A stretch of DNA of 32,227 nt from Streptococcus infantis (lineage in GTDB: Bacteria; Bacillota; Bacilli; Lactobacillales; Streptococcaceae), in contig NZ_JADMUH010000020.1 of the NCBI RefSeq assembly GCF_015546995.1, positions 1 through 32,227 on the forward strand, given 5' to 3'. Of this stretch, positions 1 to 7,450 are shown in pieces. The notes beneath the pieces are model-generated. The model ran no database searches. It was not told the origin of the DNA and saw only the letters and a list, made by a program, of their open reading frames with translations. The position numbers and the translations under genes are program-made. The first letter of the stretch is position 1. Every line of letters starts with the position of its first letter.

Positions 1-242
1 TTTTTAGACTAATAGGGATAAATTAGAAAGAAAAAATTAACTTCTACACCTACAAAGCTTATTCTGACAGACTTTATAACAGTCTAAGAAAAAAGTAAAG
101 ATTCATACAGTATCTAGATTTTCCAAAAATTCTTTATCATCAAATACTATTAACGAAACTATCCAAACATTGCTTCAAAGAATTCTTTAGTTGTTTGACT
201 AGCGAGGTCTTTAATTAAAAAATTTTTCAAATAATTTCCTCA

Positions 243-286
243 TTGACACATAAATTCTTGCTTTCTAAATTTAAGTGTGATATATT
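243..286 (+). promoter_or_regulatory. Promoter of the membrane protein/XRE operon
   Basis: Two overlapping readings are possible. TTGACA (243-248) has a 17-bp spacer to TAAATT (266-271). TTGCTT (258-263) has a 17-bp spacer to the extended -10 TGATATATT (278-286). The second copy of the 28-bp repeat carries another extended -10 at 306-314 but no good -35. Inferred from sequence only; the position of the duplicated element suggests binding by the XRE protein encoded in the same operon. Confidence 0.55.
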
Positions 287-321
287 TATAACATAAATTT
301 AAGTGTGATATATTTATAACA
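266..321 (+). repeat. Perfect 28-bp tandem duplication in a promoter region
   Basis: Bases 266-293 and 294-321 are identical. Each copy contains an extended -10-like element TGATATATT (278-286 and 306-314). The duplicated segment ends just before the Shine-Dalgarno of the membrane-protein gene at 341. The duplication therefore doubles a core promoter element or an operator. Confidence 0.95.
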
Positions 322-340
322 CAAAAAAAAGGAGTCTATC

Positions 341-937
341 ATGAAAAAAAGTCAAAAAATGCGTGGCCTCATTGCAATGATTGCCGTAGCTCTCTTTATT
401 GATTTTATTGTTTTATTTGGTTCTAATCTTAGTTGGGGACCCAAGTTAGTTATTGTTGGTATTTCAGTGTTAGGTCAAATTATAGCTATTTGGAGTTGGC
501 TACATATGAAACCATGGCCTCATAAGATTCAGAAAGGTAAGGGGAAGACTATTTTTGACTTGTCTGCTAAGCTTTACACGATACTTTTGTTTGCAGCAAG
601 CATTTTTTATACAGTAGGGATTTGGGTTGCGACCCCAAGCGAAAGTTCTGGTATTAAAGAATGGATTTTGGGAATTGGCCTCGTTATTGAAGTGATTGTA
701 TTTGGTTTTTTCTGTTTGAAAAATGTCAAGGAAACTCCAGACGAACGCTTTTATGCTAATTTAGCCAAGGCAGCTAGCTTGATGTTTGTTTTTATACTAG
801 GCGCACTGATAATCCTAGCAGTTATCATTGGGTATATGGGGTCCCTCACTCTTTACATGGGCCAGATCTTTATTAGCATAGCTACCTTGATTTTCATCTT
901 TGCGGTTGTCTATTTTATCTTGGAACGGAGAGGATAA
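341..937 (+). CDS. Six-helix membrane protein, family not recognised
   Basis: The 198-aa protein has about six hydrophobic segments, near residues 9-27, 33-53, 78-96, 107-125, 145-167 and 172-194. A polar loop ending in ETPDERF follows helix 4. There is no signal peptidase site and no catalytic motif that I recognise. The start is the ATG at 341, with AAGGAG about 7 bases upstream. The next gene, an XRE regulator, starts 2 bases after the stop, and its ribosome-binding site lies inside this gene, so the two are translated together. Pairs of a small integral membrane protein and a 70-aa XRE regulator are common in Firmicutes, where the regulator usually controls the operon. What the membrane protein senses or transports cannot be said from this sequence. 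Confidence 0.8.
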   Translation: MKKSQKMRGLIAMIAVALFIDFIVLFGSNLSWGPKLVIVGISVLGQIIAIWSWLHMKPWPHKIQKGKGKTIFDLSAKLYTILLFAASIFYTVGIWVATPSESSGIKEWILGIGLVIEVIVFGFFCLKNVKETPDERFYANLAKAASLMFVFILGALIILAVIIGYMGSLTLYMGQIFISIATLIFIFAVVYFILERRG

Positions 938-939
938 GC

Positions 940-1164
940 ATGGCCAAAGAAAGCAAGATTATTACTAACCTCAAATCTATTCGTGAGTCCACAGGCATGA
1001 CCCAGCAGGAGTTAGCCGACCTCATCGGCATGCGACGCGAGACAATTCTTCACTTGGAAAATAACCGCTACAATCCTTCGCTGGAAATGGCTCTTAAAAT
1101 TGCTCAAGTTTTTGATTTGAAAGTAGAAGACCTCTTTGAACTCAGACAGAAAGAGGAAACATAA
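940..1164 (+). CDS. Small XRE-family helix-turn-helix regulator
   Basis: The 74-aa protein is almost entirely a Cro/C1-type HTH domain (residues about 7-62). It contains the typical TQQELADLIGMRRETI recognition region and the NRYNPSLEMALKIAQVF helix that packs behind it. No sensor domain is present, which is normal for the YgzD-like class of this size. It overlaps functionally with the preceding membrane-protein gene: there is a 2-base gap, and the Shine-Dalgarno GGAGAGG lies in the upstream coding end. The likely target is the duplicated promoter element at 266-321 (inference). DNA binding is secure by family; its regulon is unknown. Confidence 0.9.
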   Translation: MAKESKIITNLKSIRESTGMTQQELADLIGMRRETILHLENNRYNPSLEMALKIAQVFDLKVEDLFELRQKEET

Positions 1165-1200
1165 TTCTTTTCGAGACCTAGCATTAAGTTCAATGATTAA

Positions 1201-1571
1201 TTAGAAATTGAGCCAAAAGAAAAATCCTTTGAAAATGTTCTCTTTTAAAATATAGTAATTCTTATGGCATTGATATCCCAAAACATTTAGATACGCTTGT
1301 TGAAAAAGGATATGCTACTATCGAAACCGCCTTTGACTCGCTTGACCATCTAAATGCCACTACAAAAAAGAATATCCTTAAAAAGAAGGGGGTTGCCGGA
1401 CTTTCTAAGATGAAGGCTGCCGACTTGAATCAAGCATTTCATGACCATTTTTCAGAAGAAGAATTATCCCAGTGTTTCTCCATCCGTGGCTATAAACTGA
1501 CCCCTAAAGGGGAACAAGCGCTCAAAGACCATCAGGCAATCATTGACCGCCATCCTAAAAAGAATCTTTAA
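1201..1571 (+). pseudogene. Frameshifted 5'-truncated remnant of an unidentified gene
   Basis: From 1201 one frame reads LEIEPKEKSFENVLF and then stops at 1246-1248. The frame shifted by one continues from about 1245 as LKYSNSYGIDIPKHLDTLVEKGY and runs openly to a TAA at 1569-1571, about 109 codons. Adding one base in the TTTTAAAA run at 1243-1250 would join the two into one protein, so this looks like a frameshift. A stop at 1198-1200 and the lack of any start codon show that the 5' end is also missing. The only in-frame ATG is at 1410. The segment NATTKKNILKKKGVAGLSKM resembles a SAP-like helical motif, and the protein ends in a hydrophilic tail. The original function is unknown. Translation from 1410 would give only about 53 residues. 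Confidence 0.65.
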
Positions 1572-1597
1572 TCAACCAATACTGGTTGATTTTTTTG
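1571..1597 (+). terminator. Rho-independent terminator after the remnant
   Basis: A perfect 8-bp stem, ATCAACCA/TGGTTGAT, with a 4-base loop (ATAC) is followed by a T run. It overlaps the stop codon of the remnant and insulates the downstream DeoR gene. Confidence 0.85.
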
Positions 1598-1632
1598 TAA
1601 TTTTTTAAAACACTTACAAATCATTACAATTA

Positions 1633-1661
1633 TTGACAAATACTTATAAAAAGAGTATAGT
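1633..1661 (+). promoter_or_regulatory. Sigma-A promoter of the DeoR-HAD operon
   Basis: TTGACA (1633-1638), a 17-bp spacer and TATAGT (1656-1661) form a near-consensus promoter. The TTG of the -35 box is in frame with the downstream gene and could be mistaken for a start codon. Transcription from this promoter would begin downstream of it. Confidence 0.85.
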
Positions 1662-1683
1662 ATTAAAAAAAGGAGGAATTCCT

Positions 1684-2427
1684 ATGTACCAAGCACAAAG
1701 ATTAGAAGAAATCATAAAACTTTTAGAAGATAGAGGAAGTCTATCGGCAAGAGAAATGGTTGACTATTTCCAAGTATCCAAGGATACTATCCGGAGAGAT
1801 TTTTCCATTCTTGCAAAGGAAAAGCGAGCGCAACGAACTCACGGAGGTTTGTTGCCAATAAAAAAACAAATCATTCTTGATTTTCAAGGACGAGCAGCTA
1901 AATCTAATAAAGAAAAAGAAAAAATCGCTCACTTAGCCAATGAACTCATTTCCGATTCACAACTGATATTCTTTGATGTTTCAACCACTATACTTGAGTT
2001 AGCAAAAATTATAGATAAAAAAGTTACTATTTTCAGTCATTCATTAGATAACGCAATTATCTTAGGAAATAATGAAAATGTCGATTTTCATATTCTCGGT
2101 GGAAAATTTCATAGACAGAATCGTTTTTATTATTCATTAGAAGAATCCAACACTTTAAAGGGAATTAAATTTGACATAGCATTTTTTGGTGCAGCTAGTC
2201 TTTCAGACGGACAAGTTAGCTTTGAGGATCAAGAAGATGTTCTCATGAAAAAAAGAGCATTTAAAACTAGTAAAATTCGCGTCTTGTTAGCTGAAACTAG
2301 CAAAATAAACAAACACTCTCATTATATTCTTTCCGAACTTACTGATTTTGATTATTGGATTACAGACAAGGAACCCGACTTAGAAATTCAACAATCTTTA
2401 GATGGCAAAACAACTATTCTATTTTAA
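1684..2427 (+). CDS. DeoR-family transcriptional regulator
   Basis: The 247-aa protein has an N-terminal DeoR winged helix (about residues 5-57) with the hallmark SAREMVDYFQVSKDTIRRD, and a following THGG turn. The C-terminal DeoR-type sensor domain belongs to the fold that binds phosphorylated sugars. I place the start at the ATG at 1684: AAGGAGG lies 8-10 bases upstream, while the in-frame TTG at 1633 is part of the promoter -35. The HAD phosphatase gene begins 17 bases after the stop, so the pair is an operon. DeoR regulators beside a sugar phosphatase usually control sugar-phosphate detoxification or catabolism. No transporter or kinase is adjacent, so the effector cannot be named. Confidence 0.9.
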   Translation: MYQAQRLEEIIKLLEDRGSLSAREMVDYFQVSKDTIRRDFSILAKEKRAQRTHGGLLPIKKQIILDFQGRAAKSNKEKEKIAHLANELISDSQLIFFDVSTTILELAKIIDKKVTIFSHSLDNAIILGNNENVDFHILGGKFHRQNRFYYSLEESNTLKGIKFDIAFFGAASLSDGQVSFEDQEDVLMKKRAFKTSKIRVLLAETSKINKHSHYILSELTDFDYWITDKEPDLEIQQSLDGKTTILF

Positions 2428-2443
2428 TAAAAAGGAGAAAAAT

Positions 2444-3274
2444 ATGTCAGTAATAAAGTTAATCATGAGTGATATTGACGGTACTATTTTGGATAAAAAT
2501 CACCAATTAGATTCTCATTTGATAGAACTGATGCCACTTTTAAAACAATGTGATATTCCTTTTGTTTTAGCTTCTGCTAGATCTCCTCTCGGTATAGCGC
2601 CAATTTCTAAAGAGCTTGGCGTCACCGAATGTCCCATTGCCTGCTATAATGGAGCACTCATCAGTTCAGGAGATAAAATCCTAAGTCAGCATACTATTAA
2701 TAAAAAGGAATTACTCTTACTACATGATTTTTTAAAAAAAGAATTCCCGACAGTTTCTATCAATGTTTACTCCGGAAAAGATTGGCTTGTGAATACAATT
2801 GATGAGTGGGTAGAAATCGAAGCAACTATTACTGGAGAAAGTCCAAAAGTTACATCTTTAGCAGATTTTATAAAAGACGAGAAAACTCTTGTTCATAAAC
2901 TTTTGCTGATAGATAATACGGATACCATACAGAAACTTCAAAAAACCTTATCTTCAATAGATTTCCCTCAAACCAACTTCTATCTCTCTAAAGATAACTA
3001 TCTAGAAGTTACACATAATCAAGTATCCAAAAAACAAGCTTTATTAGAATTAGCCAAGTATTATCAACTTTCACTTTCTGAAATTATGACTATTGGAGAT
3101 AATTATAATGATATTCCAATGATTGAGACTGCTGGACTTGGTGTTGCAATGGGAAACGCACCTACAGATGTCAAAACTTGCGCAAATACAGTAACAGATT
3201 CTAATGATCAAAATGGTGTAAGTAAGGCCATAAAATTGTATGTACTATCGGAATCATCACAATTGAATATTTGA
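2444..3274 (+). CDS. Cof-type HAD-superfamily hydrolase (probable sugar phosphatase)
   Basis: The 276-aa protein has the length and motif order of the Cof/YidA-like HAD IIB family. Motif I is SDIDGTIL, with Asp10 as nucleophile and Asp12 as acid/base. A Ser/Thr motif II follows in the VLASAR region. Motif IV is GDNYNDIPMI near residue 222, binding Mg2+, and the large C2 cap lies between these motifs. Members dephosphorylate sugar phosphates or related small phosphometabolites in the cytosol; the substrate is not predictable here. The start at 2444 is chosen because AAAGGAG lies just upstream and the DIDGT motif then sits about ten residues from the N-terminus; an earlier in-frame ATG at 2402 lies inside the DeoR gene. 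It is co-transcribed with the DeoR regulator. Confidence 0.88.
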   Translation: MSVIKLIMSDIDGTILDKNHQLDSHLIELMPLLKQCDIPFVLASARSPLGIAPISKELGVTECPIACYNGALISSGDKILSQHTINKKELLLLHDFLKKEFPTVSINVYSGKDWLVNTIDEWVEIEATITGESPKVTSLADFIKDEKTLVHKLLLIDNTDTIQKLQKTLSSIDFPQTNFYLSKDNYLEVTHNQVSKKQALLELAKYYQLSLSEIMTIGDNYNDIPMIETAGLGVAMGNAPTDVKTCANTVTDSNDQNGVSKAIKLYVLSESSQLNI

Positions 3275-3299
3275 AATCCTCTTCTTTTTAGGGTACAAT
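3271..3299 (+). promoter_or_regulatory. Promoter of slrA
   Basis: TTGAAA (3271-3276), a 17-bp spacer and TACAAT (3294-3299). The -35 overlaps the stop codon of the upstream HAD gene, so slrA has its own promoter despite the small gap. No terminator separates the two genes. Confidence 0.75.
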
Positions 3300-3327
3300 G
3301 GAAAAAATGATTTTTGAGAGGATTAAC

Positions 3328-4134
3328 ATGAAAAAATTAGCTACACTACTACTCATTTCTACCTTTGCCCTTGGTGGATGTACAAGCATCCAACGCGCTC
3401 TTCGTGGTGATGATTACGTAGATTCTAAAATTGCTACTGAAGAAAGTTCTAAAACCGCTACTCAAGCAGAAAAAGATTTCAAAGACGCTTTAACCAATGA
3501 AAATGCTAATTTCCCCCAACTTTCTAAAGAAGTTGCAGACGATGAAGCTGAAGTTATTCTTCACACAAGTCTAGGTGATATTCGTATCAAACTTTTTCCA
3601 AAGTTAGCCCCTCTTGCGGTAGAAAACTTCTTGACTCATGCTAAAGAAGGCTACTACAATGGTGTTACTTTCCACCGTGTAATTGATGGATTTATGATAC
3701 AAACAGGAGATCCGAAAGGTGATGGTACAGGTGGTGAATCTATCTGGCACGGTAAGGATCAAACAAAAGACAAGGGAACAGGTTTTAAAAACGAAATCTC
3801 CCCATATCTCTATAATATCCGTGGTTCCCTATCTATGGCCAATACTGGTCAACCAAACTCAAATGGTAGCCAATTCTTCATCAACCAAAGTACAACAGAT
3901 TATTCTGCTAAACTTCCAACAAGTAGCTATCCTAAGAAAATTATCGAAGCCTACAAAGAAGGTGGAAATCCAACTTTAGATGGAAAACACCCAGTCTTTG
4001 GTCAAGTTATTGATGGGATAGATGTAGTAGATAAAATTGCCAAGGCTGAAAAAGACGAAAAAGATAAACCAACTACTGCTATTACCATCGACAGTATCGA
4101 AATTGTTAAAGACTACGATTTCAGTAAGCAATAA
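3328..4134 (+). CDS. slrA: Lipoprotein cyclophilin-type peptidyl-prolyl isomerase SlrA
   Basis: The 268-aa precursor begins with a lipoprotein signal peptide ending in the lipobox LGGC, so Cys18 becomes the lipidated N-terminus. A Ser/Thr/Glu-rich linker precedes a cyclophilin domain (about residues 73-260). The signature motifs are [53 protein letters not shown] and the [10 protein letters not shown] strand. It catalyses cis-trans isomerisation of prolyl bonds in proteins at the outer face of the membrane and matches pneumococcal streptococcal lipoprotein rotamase A throughout. The start at 3328 gives a standard signal peptide with GAGAGGA upstream; the longer frame from 3298 would put charged residues before it and begins inside the promoter. 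The zinc-ribbon gene follows 27 bases later. Confidence 0.95.
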   Translation: MKKLATLLLISTFALGGCTSIQRALRGDDYVDSKIATEESSKTATQAEKDFKDALTNENANFPQLSKEVADDEAEVILHTSLGDIRIKLFPKLAPLAVENFLTHAKEGYYNGVTFHRVIDGFMIQTGDPKGDGTGGESIWHGKDQTKDKGTGFKNEISPYLYNIRGSLSMANTGQPNSNGSQFFINQSTTDYSAKLPTSSYPKKIIEAYKEGGNPTLDGKHPVFGQVIDGIDVVDKIAKAEKDEKDKPTTAITIDSIEIVKDYDFSKQ

Positions 4135-4161
4135 AATCATTAGATTTAAGGAGACTATAAA

Positions 4162-4401
4162 ATGATTCTATTCTGGGGCTCAAAAGGCTATCAAAAAGTG
4201 CTAGGACACACTCGAACTACTATTGAGTGTGGACACTGTAACAATGTCGGTACTTGGGAAATTACGGAATATGGACGCAAGTTCACTCTTTACTGGATTC
4301 CACTCTTTCCTTACGGTAAAACCTATTTCGTTTCTTGCCCGATTTGTCACTATGGAAAAGAAATTCAAAAGTCTGAGGTTGAACAATATCTCAACTATTA
4401 A
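4162..4401 (+). CDS. Small zinc-ribbon protein
   Basis: The 79-aa protein has two CxxC pairs, C23-G-H-C26 and C59-P-I-C62, spaced as in a zinc ribbon. Between them lies an aromatic strand (FTLYWIPLFPYG) typical of the short streptococcal and staphylococcal zinc-ribbon family found as single-domain proteins. There is no signal peptide or catalytic motif. AAGGAG lies about 9 bases before the ATG. It follows slrA by 27 bases and is probably on the same transcript, ended by the hairpin at 4401-4431. The function is unknown; a link to membrane protein quality control with SlrA is possible but only from position. Confidence 0.8.
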   Translation: MILFWGSKGYQKVLGHTRTTIECGHCNNVGTWEITEYGRKFTLYWIPLFPYGKTYFVSCPICHYGKEIQKSEVEQYLNY

Positions 4402-4431
4402 AAAAGATAGGTCACAGGGCCTATCTTTTTT
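4401..4431 (+). terminator. Rho-independent terminator of slrA/zinc-ribbon operon
   Basis: An 11-bp perfect stem, AAAAAGATAGG/CCTATCTTTTT, has an 8-base loop and a T run. It starts within the stop codon. Confidence 0.92.
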
Positions 4432-4444
4432 AAATTACACTTCC

Positions 4445-4459
4445 ATGTAAACGCTCTCT
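4445..4459 (+). promoter_or_regulatory. Catabolite-responsive element (cre), perfect consensus
   Basis: ATGTAAACGCTCTCT matches every fixed position of the Bacillus consensus WTGNAANCGNWNNCW. It lies where the -35 box of the downstream promoter should be, just before the extended -10 at 4474-4482. CcpA bound here would block RNA polymerase (inference from position). Confidence 0.7.
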
Positions 4460-4473
4460 TTTTGTTCCAAATA

Positions 4474-4482
4474 TGATATAAT
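4474..4482 (+). promoter_or_regulatory. Extended -10 promoter of the 431-aa membrane protein gene
   Basis: TGATATAAT is a perfect extended -10. No good -35 is present 17 bp upstream, where the cre site lies instead. Confidence 0.8.
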
Positions 4483-4511
4483 TTAGTCAATAGTAACGAG
4501 GAGGTTCTCCT

Positions 4512-5807
4512 ATGAAACCTTATAAACTAAACCTATTCCGGCTTGGTTTACTCTTATTTTCGTATTTAATCTTTAATGTCGTTTATTCGATTACTTATGA
4601 TTCCGGAGGTTTTGCTTTTATAATCTTGTGGCCGGCATTTTTCGCATCATATGCTGGAATAGTGCTAGGAAATATTTTTATTTTTAGAGATATTTCAAAA
4701 TTAAAAGCCTCCTTTGAAGATAATGAGTTGATTCAAAAAACATGTACAATACAGTTAGTTCTAGCTACAATTGGATTTTTCATGCAAATAATAGGTTTTA
4801 AGGGGGCGGCTCCACTTAATTTCCTTGATAATTATCCACTAATAGTTTGTGCCAGTATTGTGTACTCTATCATTCTCCTTATCGGTATTTATCAGACGAT
4901 AAAGTTAGGACAAGGGAAAGATACTTTGGCCATACTTGGTTTTATCTTTGGAGTTACGGTAATTTTATACACTTGCCTAGGACTGATTACAACCACTTCC
5001 TCTTCTATTAAAAATACTACTCCTTCTTTCGCTGAAGAATTTCAATCACTTGGGCTTAAGGGAAAGGTTGAGTTAGTTGATAAACACAGAGAGATTGAAG
5101 CATTTAACGGAACAGTCTACGAGCTAACATATACAGAAAATTTATCTGATGGAACTATTTTAAAAGAAAATATTTACGCAAAAATTCATAAAATGAATGG
5201 AGAACACTTATCAAATTTCTTTCTTCCTTCAGGAACAGATCTCGAAACACTTCTTAATGACAAAGAAAAGGCACTGTTTCACACTGTCAAACAAGACGAA
5301 TTCAGTTTCTTGCTAGATGTAAACCAAGAAAGACCAAATCTACAACAAGAAGAAGATAGTATCAAAAATGCTACTGCTGACAAAATAAATAAGCTTTTTG
5401 ATACACCAGGAAAAATTGCTTCTAGTTTTGAATTTAGAAAATATCCTATAGAAAACTACTATATTGCAATGATTAAGCAGGCTGTCAGCAATCGAGAAAA
5501 AGGGGATTCTGACGCAGCTGGTTTTTATAATATTACAACAAAAGATCTCATGAAAAACAAAGGTCTTACTCTCGATTTTGATTTCGACCTTTCGAAAATC
5601 AAGGTAGAAAATGGTAGTCCTGTGGATACCTTAAAGGAAAAAATCTTATCTTTACCAAAAAACTCATTTTCCGATGGAATTTATAACATAAATTGTTATT
5701 ATGAAAATGGAATACAGAAGAAAGTTGTAGTTACCTGCCCATTTGTTGTTGAAGATGGTGTGGGACACTTTGAAGAGGATGAAATCGTGGGAAATCAAAC
5801 GAATTAG
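4512..5807 (+). CDS. Membrane protein with large extracytoplasmic C-terminal domain, unknown function
   Basis: The 431-aa protein has about five hydrophobic segments in the first 165 residues (near 7-28, 34-56, 80-98, 112-130 and 140-160). A soluble domain of about 265 residues follows, probably outside the cell. The soluble part contains repeated charged strands (VYELTYTENLSDGTIL, FFLPSGTDLETLL) and two similar DGIYNI/DLMKNKG-like regions, but no enzyme motif that I recognise. The start at 4512 follows AGGAGG by about 8 bases. The gene stands alone between two terminators, under an extended -10 promoter with a cre site. Catabolite control suggests expression when preferred sugars run out. 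I cannot assign a family. Confidence 0.75.
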   Translation: MKPYKLNLFRLGLLLFSYLIFNVVYSITYDSGGFAFIILWPAFFASYAGIVLGNIFIFRDISKLKASFEDNELIQKTCTIQLVLATIGFFMQIIGFKGAAPLNFLDNYPLIVCASIVYSIILLIGIYQTIKLGQGKDTLAILGFIFGVTVILYTCLGLITTTSSSIKNTTPSFAEEFQSLGLKGKVELVDKHREIEAFNGTVYELTYTENLSDGTILKENIYAKIHKMNGEHLSNFFLPSGTDLETLLNDKEKALFHTVKQDEFSFLLDVNQERPNLQQEEDSIKNATADKINKLFDTPGKIASSFEFRKYPIENYYIAMIKQAVSNREKGDSDAAGFYNITTKDLMKNKGLTLDFDFDLSKIKVENGSPVDTLKEKILSLPKNSFSDGIYNINCYYENGIQKKVVVTCPFVVEDGVGHFEEDEIVGNQTN

Positions 5808-5867
5808 TTATTATTGATACTAAAACAAGTTGATAGCAGTACGATTTCTACTATTTATAACCCTCAT

Positions 5868-5901
5868 AAAAAATCCAAGTCTCGTTGACTTGGATTTTTT
5901 T
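5868..5901. terminator. Bidirectional terminator between convergent genes
   Basis: A 13-bp perfect stem, AAAAAATCCAAGT/ACTTGGATTTTTT, with a 7-base loop has A and T tracts on both sides. It serves the plus-strand membrane protein gene and the minus-strand ABC-F operon. Confidence 0.92.
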
Positions 5902-5907
5902 AACTAT

Positions 5908-7449
5908 TTATGTTAGCTCATTGAAGTCCCAGATTTGATCCATCCAGCCTTCATAGAAGTCTGGTTCGTGGCAGACCATAAGGATTGAGCCTTTATATTC
6001 TTTCAAAGCACGTTTGAGTTCGTCCTTGGCATCAACATCCAAGTGGTTGGTAGGCTCGTCTAGAACAAGGACATTGTTCTCACGATTCATCAAGAGACAG
6101 AAACGAACCTTGGCTTGTTCTCCACCTGATAGAACTTGAATCTGGCTTTCGATATGCTTCGTTGTCAAACCACAGCGGGCAAGGGCTGCACGAACTTCTG
6201 CTTGGTTGAGAGCTGGAAAGGCATTCCAAACTGCTTCTAAAGGTGTCTGGCGATTGCCACCTTCCACCTCTTGTTCAAAGTAGCCGAGTTCTAGGTAATC
6301 ACCACGTTCAACTTCCCCAGCAATTGGCGGGATAATACCCAAAAGAGACTTCAAGAGGGTTGTTTTCCCGATACCATTGGCACCAATAATGGCAACCTTT
6401 TGATTGCGCTCAAAGGTAAGATTTAAGGGTTTTGTAAGTGGGCGGTCGTAACCAATCTGCAAGTCTTTGGCTTGGAAGATGAAGCGTCCAGGTGTACGAG
6501 CTGGTTTAAAATCAAAGGATGGCTTTGGTTTTTCACTTTGAAGCTCGATAATGTCCATCTTATCCAATTTCTTCTGGCGAGACATGGCCATGTTACGAGT
6601 TGCGACACGCGCCTTATTACGGGCTACGAAATCCTTGAGGTCAGCAATTTCCTTCTGTTGACGTTCATAGGCTGCTTCCAGCTGCGATTTCTTCATGGCA
6701 TAGACTTCTTGGAACTGGTAGTAATCTCCTGAATAACGTGTCAACTGTTGATTTTCCACATGGTAGACGATATTGATCACATCGTTTAGGAAAGGAATAT
6801 CGTGAGAGATAAGAACAAAGGCATTTTCATAGTTCTGGAGATAGCGCTTGAGCCAGTCAATATGCTCTGCATCTAGATAGTTGGTTGGCTCATCAAGAAG
6901 TAGGATATCTGGCTTTTCAAGGAGGAGTTTAGCCAAGAGTACCTTGGTTCTTTGTCCACCTGACAAGGCTGTTACGTCTGTATCCATACCATAATCCATA
7001 ACACCAAGAGCACGAGCAACTTCGTCAATCTTGGCATCCAAGGTATAGAAATCACGGCTTTCCAAACGGTCCTGAAGTTCGCCGACTTCTTCCATTAGGG
7101 CATCAATATCAGCGCCCTCTTCTGCCATTTCCATATAAAGGTCATTAATCCGAGCTTCAGCTTTGAATAATTCGTCAAAGGCTGTACGCAAAACGTCACG
7201 CACAGTTTGACCCTCTTTGAGCACGGCATGCTGGTCCAGATAACCTGCTGTCACATATTTGGACCACTCTACCTTACCTTCGTCAGGCACCAACTTACCA
7301 GTTACGATGCTCATAAAGGTTGATTTTCCTTCACCGTTAGCACCGACTAGTCCGATATGTTCCCCCTTGAGGAGACGGAAGGATACGTCTTCAAAAATCG
7401 CACGGTCACCAAAACCGTGACTCAAATTCTTAACTTCTAAGATACTCAT
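5908..7449 (-). CDS. ABC-F family ATPase (YkpA/YbiT-like)
   Basis: The 513-aa protein has two ABC ATPase domains and no membrane segments, the ABC-F layout. Domain 1 has Walker A GANGEGKST at residues 36-44, signature LSGGQ and Walker B LLLDEPTN. Domain 2 has Walker A GANGIGKTT, signature LSGGEQ and Walker B LVLDEPTNHLD. Between them is a charged helical linker (about 240-305) of the kind that reaches the ribosomal P-site tRNA. Members act on translating ribosomes as ATP-dependent translation factors; some confer antibiotic resistance. The length and short linker fit the housekeeping YbiT/YkpA branch rather than the drug-resistance branches. It is the last gene of the yutD-rlmN-vanZ-abcF operon, 1 base after vanZ, with AAGGA before the ATG. 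Confidence 0.9.
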   Translation of the reverse strand: MSILEVKNLSHGFGDRAIFEDVSFRLLKGEHIGLVGANGEGKSTFMSIVTGKLVPDEGKVEWSKYVTAGYLDQHAVLKEGQTVRDVLRTAFDELFKAEARINDLYMEMAEEGADIDALMEEVGELQDRLESRDFYTLDAKIDEVARALGVMDYGMDTDVTALSGGQRTKVLLAKLLLEKPDILLLDEPTNYLDAEHIDWLKRYLQNYENAFVLISHDIPFLNDVINIVYHVENQQLTRYSGDYYQFQEVYAMKKSQLEAAYERQQKEIADLKDFVARNKARVATRNMAMSRQKKLDKMDIIELQSEKPKPSFDFKPARTPGRFIFQAKDLQIGYDRPLTKPLNLTFERNQKVAIIGANGIGKTTLLKSLLGIIPPIAGEVERGDYLELGYFEQEVEGGNRQTPLEAVWNAFPALNQAEVRAALARCGLTTKHIESQIQVLSGGEQAKVRFCLLMNRENNVLVLDEPTNHLDVDAKDELKRALKEYKGSILMVCHEPDFYEGWMDQIWDFNELT

Positions 7450-7450
7450 T

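Larger units (their letters stand above)
1..340. other. AT-rich intergenic region, possible decayed gene end
   Basis: No intact gene is visible here. On the minus strand, about 162-239, a 26-codon open stretch ends in TAG and reads ...NFLIKDLASQTTKEFFEAMFG. This looks like the C-terminal end of a lost protein; a TGA sits directly in front of it, so at best it is a remnant. A short inverted repeat AGACT/AGTCT lies near 72-92. The right end (243-321) holds the promoter region of the next operon. The remnant reading is tentative because the open stretch is short. Confidence 0.4.

Noticed and set aside
72..92. Small inverted repeat as a terminator
   Set aside because: The stem is only 5 bp and AT-rich, and no gene clearly ends beside it.
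1633..1683. Earlier TTG start for the DeoR regulator
   Set aside because: The TTG is the first half of the -35 box TTGACA, and the -10 lies inside the supposed coding region. A strong AAGGAGG precedes the ATG at 1684.
5908..7449. ABC-F ribosomal protection (antibiotic resistance) protein
   Set aside because: The short linker, YbiT/YkpA-like sequence and operon context point to the housekeeping branch.
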